Source of the DNA: Clostridia bacterium
GTDB lineage: Bacteria > Bacillota > Clostridia > Christensenellales > UBA1242
NCBI GenBank assembly: GCA_900768425.1
Contig: CAAGCR010000057.1
Coordinates: forward strand, 1-9,404
Reading direction: 5' to 3'
Length of the DNA stretch: 9,404 nucleotides
Part shown: piece by piece, positions 6,270 through 9,404 of the stretch
Position numbering within the stretch: position 1 is the first letter of the stretch
Layout of the letters: each line of letters starts with the position of its first letter
Translations under genes and position numbers: made by a program
Notes under the pieces: model-generated
The model's database searches: none
Told to the model about the DNA's origin: nothing
What the model saw: the letters and a program-made list of their open reading frames with translations, nothing else

Positions 6270-6950
6270 ATGTCTTTTTTTATAAACAATAATAATCCAA
6301 ACCGCCCCGGCCCTATTTGTGGCAATCCTACGGCTGGATTATGCGAAAAAGTTTTAATTGAAGTGGACAAAGTATTTGATGCAGCTCTTTTGCAGACAAC
6401 TGAAACTGGCATTGTGCTAACAACAACCAACTATAACCCTGCAAACCCTACATTGCCACTTACTTATGTGTCTACTGAATCTGACCCGGCTAATCCTGCC
6501 ACAATAAGCGATGTTACAATAACAAGATTAACCGATAGACCTAACTTTGCCACTGTTACCGGCAATGTGACTGTTCCAGTTATTGTAACATACAGAGATG
6601 CAAATGGTATTTTAGGAACAGCAACATCAAGCATAACTTATCCTATCAATGCAATGCTTTATGTTCCACAACCATCGCTTAACCCAATAAGAATAGAAGT
6701 TAGCGCTCAGTTTAGAAGTCAAATAGGCACATACACTGCCGAAAACACATTCACTGTTACTGGTTGTTTGCAAATTATTATTAAAGTATTGTCTAAGGTT
6801 ATATTATTAATTCCAAGTTATGGCTACCCAGTTATTCCACCAGTTCAAGTTGGTCAAGCAAGTGTATGCCCTGGGATATTTGAACAACCTATTTTCCCTA
6901 CATCACTAAGACCTGGAAATATAAATATAACTACTAACACTAATAACTAA
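6270..6950 (+). CDS. Conserved-looking protein of unknown function, beta-rich, no signal peptide
   Basis: 226 aa, with an excellent TTTTGGAGGT ribosome binding site 8 bases before the ATG. The N terminus is an Asn/Pro-rich tail (FINNNNPNRPGP) followed by CGNP at 17-20 and a helix with LCEKVLIEVDKVFDA (24-38). The middle (about 80-165) alternates Thr/Val-rich strands, including TGNVTVPVIVTYRDANG (97-113). The C-terminal part has a hydrophobic strand pair (167-182), SYGYPVIPP and VCPGIFEQPIFP. Cys residues are at 17, 25, 166 and 200. There is no signal peptide or membrane helix. The strand pattern loosely recalls DUF3794-type spore-envelope proteins of clostridia, and I recall similar uncharacterised clostridial proteins. 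A role in the spore or envelope is only a suggestion. Confidence 0.8.
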   Translation: MSFFINNNNPNRPGPICGNPTAGLCEKVLIEVDKVFDAALLQTTETGIVLTTTNYNPANPTLPLTYVSTESDPANPATISDVTITRLTDRPNFATVTGNVTVPVIVTYRDANGILGTATSSITYPINAMLYVPQPSLNPIRIEVSAQFRSQIGTYTAENTFTVTGCLQIIIKVLSKVILLIPSYGYPVIPPVQVGQASVCPGIFEQPIFPTSLRPGNINITTNTNN

Positions 6951-7002
6951 ATGTAATAATGAATAGTGAAAACTGATAACTGATGAATTATAGATAATAA
7001 TA

Positions 7003-7122
7003 GTGAACAAAACACTTTTGTGTTTTGCGGTGAACAGGCATAGCCCGCAGTGGACGAACAACCCAGTTGTTCGCGGTGAAATGCAAGCGGTCGCTTGCGG
7101 TTATTGTTATGTTGCTAACGCA
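7003..7122. repeat. Array of perfect hairpins with GTGAAC-like spacers
   Basis: Four modules follow one another. Each starts with GTGAAC or a close variant (7003 GTGAAC, 7030 GTGAAC, 7050 GTGGAC, 7076 GTGAAA) and continues into a different inverted repeat. The stems are CAAAACAC/GTGTTTTG (7008-7027, 8 bp, loop TTTT), GGC/GCC within GCGG...CCGC (7027-7048), CGAACAAC/GTTGTTCG (7055-7073, 8 bp), and GCAAGCG/CGCTTGC (7083-7098, 7 bp). The array ends with TGCTAACGCA (7113-7122), also present at 43-52. A looser TGAAAACTGATAACTGATGA stretch precedes it. It starts about 50 bases after the 226-aa gene, is visibly richer in GC than its surroundings and has no coding frame. Its function is unknown. Confidence 0.65.
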
Positions 7123-7294
7123 AAAAATGATAAATGAATAATAATGAATTATTGATGATTATTGGCAATAAAATTTTTAACAAATTAATTTATAATTATT
7201 AATAGTTTTAGGATTCAAAATGTATACAAATTATTTAATATTTTTAGAAATTTAAAACAAATTATAAAAATACAAATTAAATTAATAAAAAAAT
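7123..7294. other. AT-rich intergenic stretch with no recognisable feature
   Basis: This part of the 534-base gap between the two plus-strand genes is low-complexity A/T sequence. I see no gene, no RNA family and no convincing promoter in it. Confidence 0.5.
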
Positions 7295-7337
7295 AAAGCA
7301 AACTTGTTAAAATGCAAACAAATTTGCTTTGTTTTTT
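7295..7337. terminator. Hairpin terminator, both strands possible
   Basis: AAAGCAAACTTGTT (7295-7308) pairs with AACAAATTTGCTTT (7317-7330) with a single C-A mismatch. The plus strand continues GTTTTTTAT. The minus strand also reads into a T-rich run (TTTATTTTTTTAT). On the plus strand it would end transcription from the 226-aa gene, whose stop is 345 bases upstream, so the hairpin array would be part of that transcript. Confidence 0.75.
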
Positions 7338-7427
7338 ATGAAGTTATTTAACAATATATAGTTGGTGACATATTTTAATAAATTAATGTATTTTTACATA
7401 TTTTACTAAAAAACACAGAATTCACTA

Positions 7428-7456
7428 TTGACAGTGGTTCTTTACCGTGGTATATT
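7428..7456 (+). promoter_or_regulatory. Sigma-A-like promoter of the 158-aa membrane protein gene
   Basis: TTGACA (7428-7433) and TATATT (7451-7456) are separated by 17 bases, predicting a start near 7463 and a 22-base leader before the ATG at 7485. The leader contains the AAGGAG ribosome binding site. The promoter shows that the in-frame TTG at 7428 is not a translation start. Confidence 0.85.
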
Positions 7457-7484
7457 TTTAATACAGATTTTTAAGGAGCGATTT

Positions 7485-7961
7485 ATGAACAAAGAATTAA
7501 TTAATTTTTATAATAAAGAAGTAGATGAACTATCTACTACTGTTAAGAGCAATTATAACAAATTACAGGACATACACGACCAAAACAATAAGGTAAAAGA
7601 AAAAAGAAATAACCTTTGCGGAAGAATGATATATTATGGACTTATTGCCATTTCTTCTATTATTCCTTTTACTTTTGCAGGTGAATCTATTGTGGCTTTG
7701 ATTTTGGGTTTAGGTTTTGTTGCAACTGGGCTAGTTTCAACTATTGTAGGTTTTAACAAAAAGAAAAAGCTTGAAAAAATTATTACTTCTAACGATTATG
7801 TAATAAATCAAATTGAAGAACAAAATGACACTTTAAGAACAGAAATAAGCAAAAGATATATCAGAATTTCTGAGATTGCAAATCAAAATTCCGAAAAAGA
7901 ACAAACATCTAAAAGATACTCTTTTGCCAGCAAAGCTAATGCAACCGAAATTACTAAATAG
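7485..7961 (+). CDS. Two-helix membrane protein with flanking coiled coils, unknown function
   Basis: 158 aa. Residues 8-43 are charged and helical with heptad-like spacing, two hydrophobic membrane helices follow (about 47-64 and 68-90), then NKKKK (91-95) and a second charged helix (95-135). The Lys-rich segment after the second helix suggests that both long ends are cytoplasmic and the protein is a hairpin in the membrane. AAGGAG (7473-7478) lies 6 bases before ATG 7485. An in-frame TTG further upstream (7428) falls in the promoter and is rejected. No known family is recognised. The gene has its own promoter and terminator, so it appears to be a single-gene unit. Confidence 0.78.
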   Translation: MNKELINFYNKEVDELSTTVKSNYNKLQDIHDQNNKVKEKRNNLCGRMIYYGLIAISSIIPFTFAGESIVALILGLGFVATGLVSTIVGFNKKKKLEKIITSNDYVINQIEEQNDTLRTEISKRYIRISEIANQNSEKEQTSKRYSFASKANATEITK

Positions 7962-8008
7962 TAAAAAAGTTTTAAATTTACACGATAAAATATTTATTAA
8001 AAATCACA

Positions 8009-8060
8009 AAAAAAAGAACATACTAGACTTCAAAAATCTAATATGTTCTAGTTTTTTTAT
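8009..8060. terminator. Bidirectional terminator between convergent genes
   Basis: AGAACATACTAGA (8015-8027) pairs with TCTAATATGTTCT (8037-8049), with one G-U pair. A run of seven T follows on the plus strand (8052-8058), and an eight-base A run on the plus side gives a T run on the minus strand. It serves both the 158-aa gene and the BspA-like gene, which converge here. Confidence 0.88.
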
Positions 8061-8118
8061 TGTCCGTATTTATCAAACAACAATTCAACAAGATTAGTAT
8101 TTTGTTATTTAAAACGAA

Positions 8119-9390
8119 TTAATTTTTTTTAGTTAAATATCCCGGAGCTGAAGTACCACCATCAATGCGAGCATAGGTTTTGTCGGTTTTAGTAGAGTCG
8201 TATTTTGTGCCAGCACCACCCTCTATGGCAGTACAATTATAGAACATATTTTGACTTTGATTTTGATTTATCTTATCTATACTCCAAGCATTTCCAACAT
8301 AAACTGTTTTTAAGTCAGAACAATTTTTAAACATTTCACTTATAAATGTCACTTTGCTAGTATTAAAGTTTGATATATCTAGGGTTGTTAAACCACTGCA
8401 ATCAGTAAACATAGCAGGCATAAATGTTACATTGCTGATATCAAAGTATGATAAGTCTAGAGTTTTTAAACCACTGCAAGCAGCAAACATAGCAGCCATA
8501 TTTGTTACATTGCTAGTATTAAAGTTTGATACATCTAGGGTTGTTGTTAAACCACTGCAACCAGCAAACATATGCTTCATATTAGTCACTATGCTTGTGT
8601 TAAAATTAGATACATCTAGGGTTGTTAAACCACTACATTTATAAAATATATACTCCATATCAGTCACCTTGCTTGTGTTAAAATTAGATATATCTAGCTT
8701 GGTTAAGGCATTGCAATTGTAAAACATACTATTCATATTAGTGACATTATTTGTATAAAAATTTTTAAATATTGCTTCGCTTAGTTTAGACCAATCTTTA
8801 AACATCTCACTACAACTCTCCGGTGAGTATATTTTTGACTCGCTATATACTACTACATCATATAATGTTGAACCATCGTTACTTGCTTTAGCATAGACAT
8901 TTATTGGATATTCAGTGGTTGATGTATCTGCTAAATTTAAGTTGTTGGCTTTTTTGTAGGTTGGGTTTGGTTGGTCAAAAGTAAAACTAATACTTTGTAT
9001 ATTTGTTTTTGTTAATACAATTGGTGTTGTATCATCACCAAAAGTATAACCACTTGAATAGAAAAGACCACTATTTTGTACATTATAATCCCAAAGGTCA
9101 CTTAATGTGGTTTCTGTCCTTGCTTTGCACATATTTAATGTTATTGCGAACGACACATTTTCTGTAAGGTCGGTTGTTTGATTTAATTTTAGAGCTATTT
9201 TTAGTGTTTTTGTTCTGCCGTCTGATTGATTTTTATCTTTTAGTGTTACTTCAAGTGGCTTAATCACCTTTACATTTGTATTACTTGGTGTAAGATTTAC
9301 AGATACACTAGCATCAACATCATAGTCTGATTGATTTGTTAATTCTAGTTCTATGTATATTGGTGCTATTTTACCACCAGCAGTCATATC
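8119..9390 (-). CDS. BspA-family leucine-rich-repeat surface protein, N terminus missing
   Basis: The visible part is 422 residues plus one Asp codon, and it is open at the contig end. Residues 1-180 are beta-rich and Asn/Thr-rich (for example ELELTNQSDYDVDASVSV), like the TasA/camelysin-type front part seen before such repeats; this is inference. From 206 to 362 there are six DUF285/BspA repeats of 26 residues (one of 27), with the pattern DISNFNTS-VT-M--MF--CSGLTTL. A degenerate unit and a tail with GGTSAPGYLTKKN follow. No LPXTG motif or membrane anchor is seen at the C terminus. The Met at 9385-9387 is unlikely to be the true start: it has no ribosome binding site and the adapter begins 3 bases further. 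BspA proteins are secreted and often act in adhesion. Confidence 0.9.
   Translation of the reverse strand, partial: DMTAGGKIAPIYIELELTNQSDYDVDASVSVNLTPSNTNVKVIKPLEVTLKDKNQSDGRTKTLKIALKLNQTTDLTENVSFAITLNMCKARTETTLSDLWDYNVQNSGLFYSSGYTFGDDTTPIVLTKTNIQSISFTFDQPNPTYKKANNLNLADTSTTEYPINVYAKASNDGSTLYDVVVYSESKIYSPESCSEMFKDWSKLSEAIFKNFYTNNVTNMNSMFYNCNALTKLDISNFNTSKVTDMEYIFYKCSGLTTLDVSNFNTSIVTNMKHMFAGCSGLTTTLDVSNFNTSNVTNMAAMFAACSGLKTLDLSYFDISNVTFMPAMFTDCSGLTTLDISNFNTSKVTFISEMFKNCSDLKTVYVGNAWSIDKINQNQSQNMFYNCTAIEGGAGTKYDSTKTDKTYARIDGGTSAPGYLTKKN
8302..8772 (-). repeat. Tandem DUF285 repeats, 78-bp units
   Basis: Six coding repeats of 26 codons (8772-8695, 8694-8617, 8616-8536, 8535-8458, 8457-8380, 8379-8302). 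The third unit has one extra Thr codon and is 81 bp. They are similar at the DNA level too, with shared stretches such as CTAGGGTTGTTA and AAACCACTGCAA on the plus strand. Such arrays are prone to copy-number change and to assembly collapse. Confidence 0.85.
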
Positions 9391-9404
9391 AGATCGGAAG
9401 AGCA
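9391..9404 (+). other. Illumina adapter remnant (assembly artefact)
   Basis: AGATCGGAAGAGCA matches the first 14 bases of the standard Illumina TruSeq adapter exactly and forms the very end of the sequence. It is not genomic. It interrupts the reading frame of the BspA-like gene, so the true upstream sequence is unknown. Confidence 0.95.

Noticed and set aside
7003..7122. CRISPR array
   Set aside because: The repeated motif is only 6 bases, the intervals are irregular (20-27 bases) and the segments between are palindromic rather than spacer-like; no cas genes are present.
7428..7484. N-terminal extension of the 158-aa protein from TTG 7428
   Set aside because: The TTG is the first half of a TTGACA -35 box, and AAGGAG lies just before ATG 7485.
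8354..8644. Plus-strand 96-aa repeat protein
   Set aside because: It is the complement of the DUF285 repeats; the repeated appearance comes from the coding repeats on the minus strand.

Overview
The window is AT-rich DNA (by eye clearly below 40% GC) from a low-GC Gram-positive bacterium. The evidence is the strong AGGAGG-type ribosome binding sites, the T-box leader, the CadC-type ArsR repressor and the BspA-like surface protein. It most resembles an uncultured gut Clostridia or related Firmicutes genome, but the sequence alone cannot give a genus. The last 14 bases (9391-9404) match the start of the Illumina TruSeq adapter. The right edge is therefore a contig end with untrimmed adapter, not genomic sequence.

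Layout, left to right. Positions 11-138 hold a dense cluster of inverted repeats with no gene. Positions 161-407 are a minus-strand T-box leader with its own sigma-A-like promoter; it would control an aminoacyl-tRNA synthetase or amino-acid gene lying off the left edge. Positions 430-3049 are a minus-strand metal-resistance operon: a CadC-type sensor followed by an overlapping Cd/Zn/Pb P1B-ATPase with a His/Cys-rich tail. Two ArsR-type operators sit at the operon promoter. Divergent from it is a MntP-like manganese exporter (3224-3778), which may share one operator. A strong hairpin terminator (3836-3893) separates it from a convergent minus-strand group, rpiB - membrane protein - gapA (6152 down to 3937). 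The middle gene starts at a TTG codon and has its ribosome binding site inside the end of rpiB.

From 6270 two plus-strand genes of unknown function follow: a cytoplasmic-looking beta-rich protein of 226 aa and a 158-aa two-helix membrane protein with its own promoter. Between them, about 480 bases hold an array of perfect hairpins separated by a recurring GTGAAC-like spacer, then a terminator. The last gene, on the minus strand, is the 3' part of a secreted BspA/DUF285 leucine-rich-repeat protein cut by the contig end.

Functionally, the metal genes form a coherent module: sensing by CadC, soft divalent metal export by the ATPase, and Mn export by MntP. rpiB and gapA are core carbon metabolism. 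The least explained parts are the two palindrome-rich intergenic elements, which share the 10-mer TGCTAACGCA. No CRISPR array, tRNA, rRNA or transposase was found.
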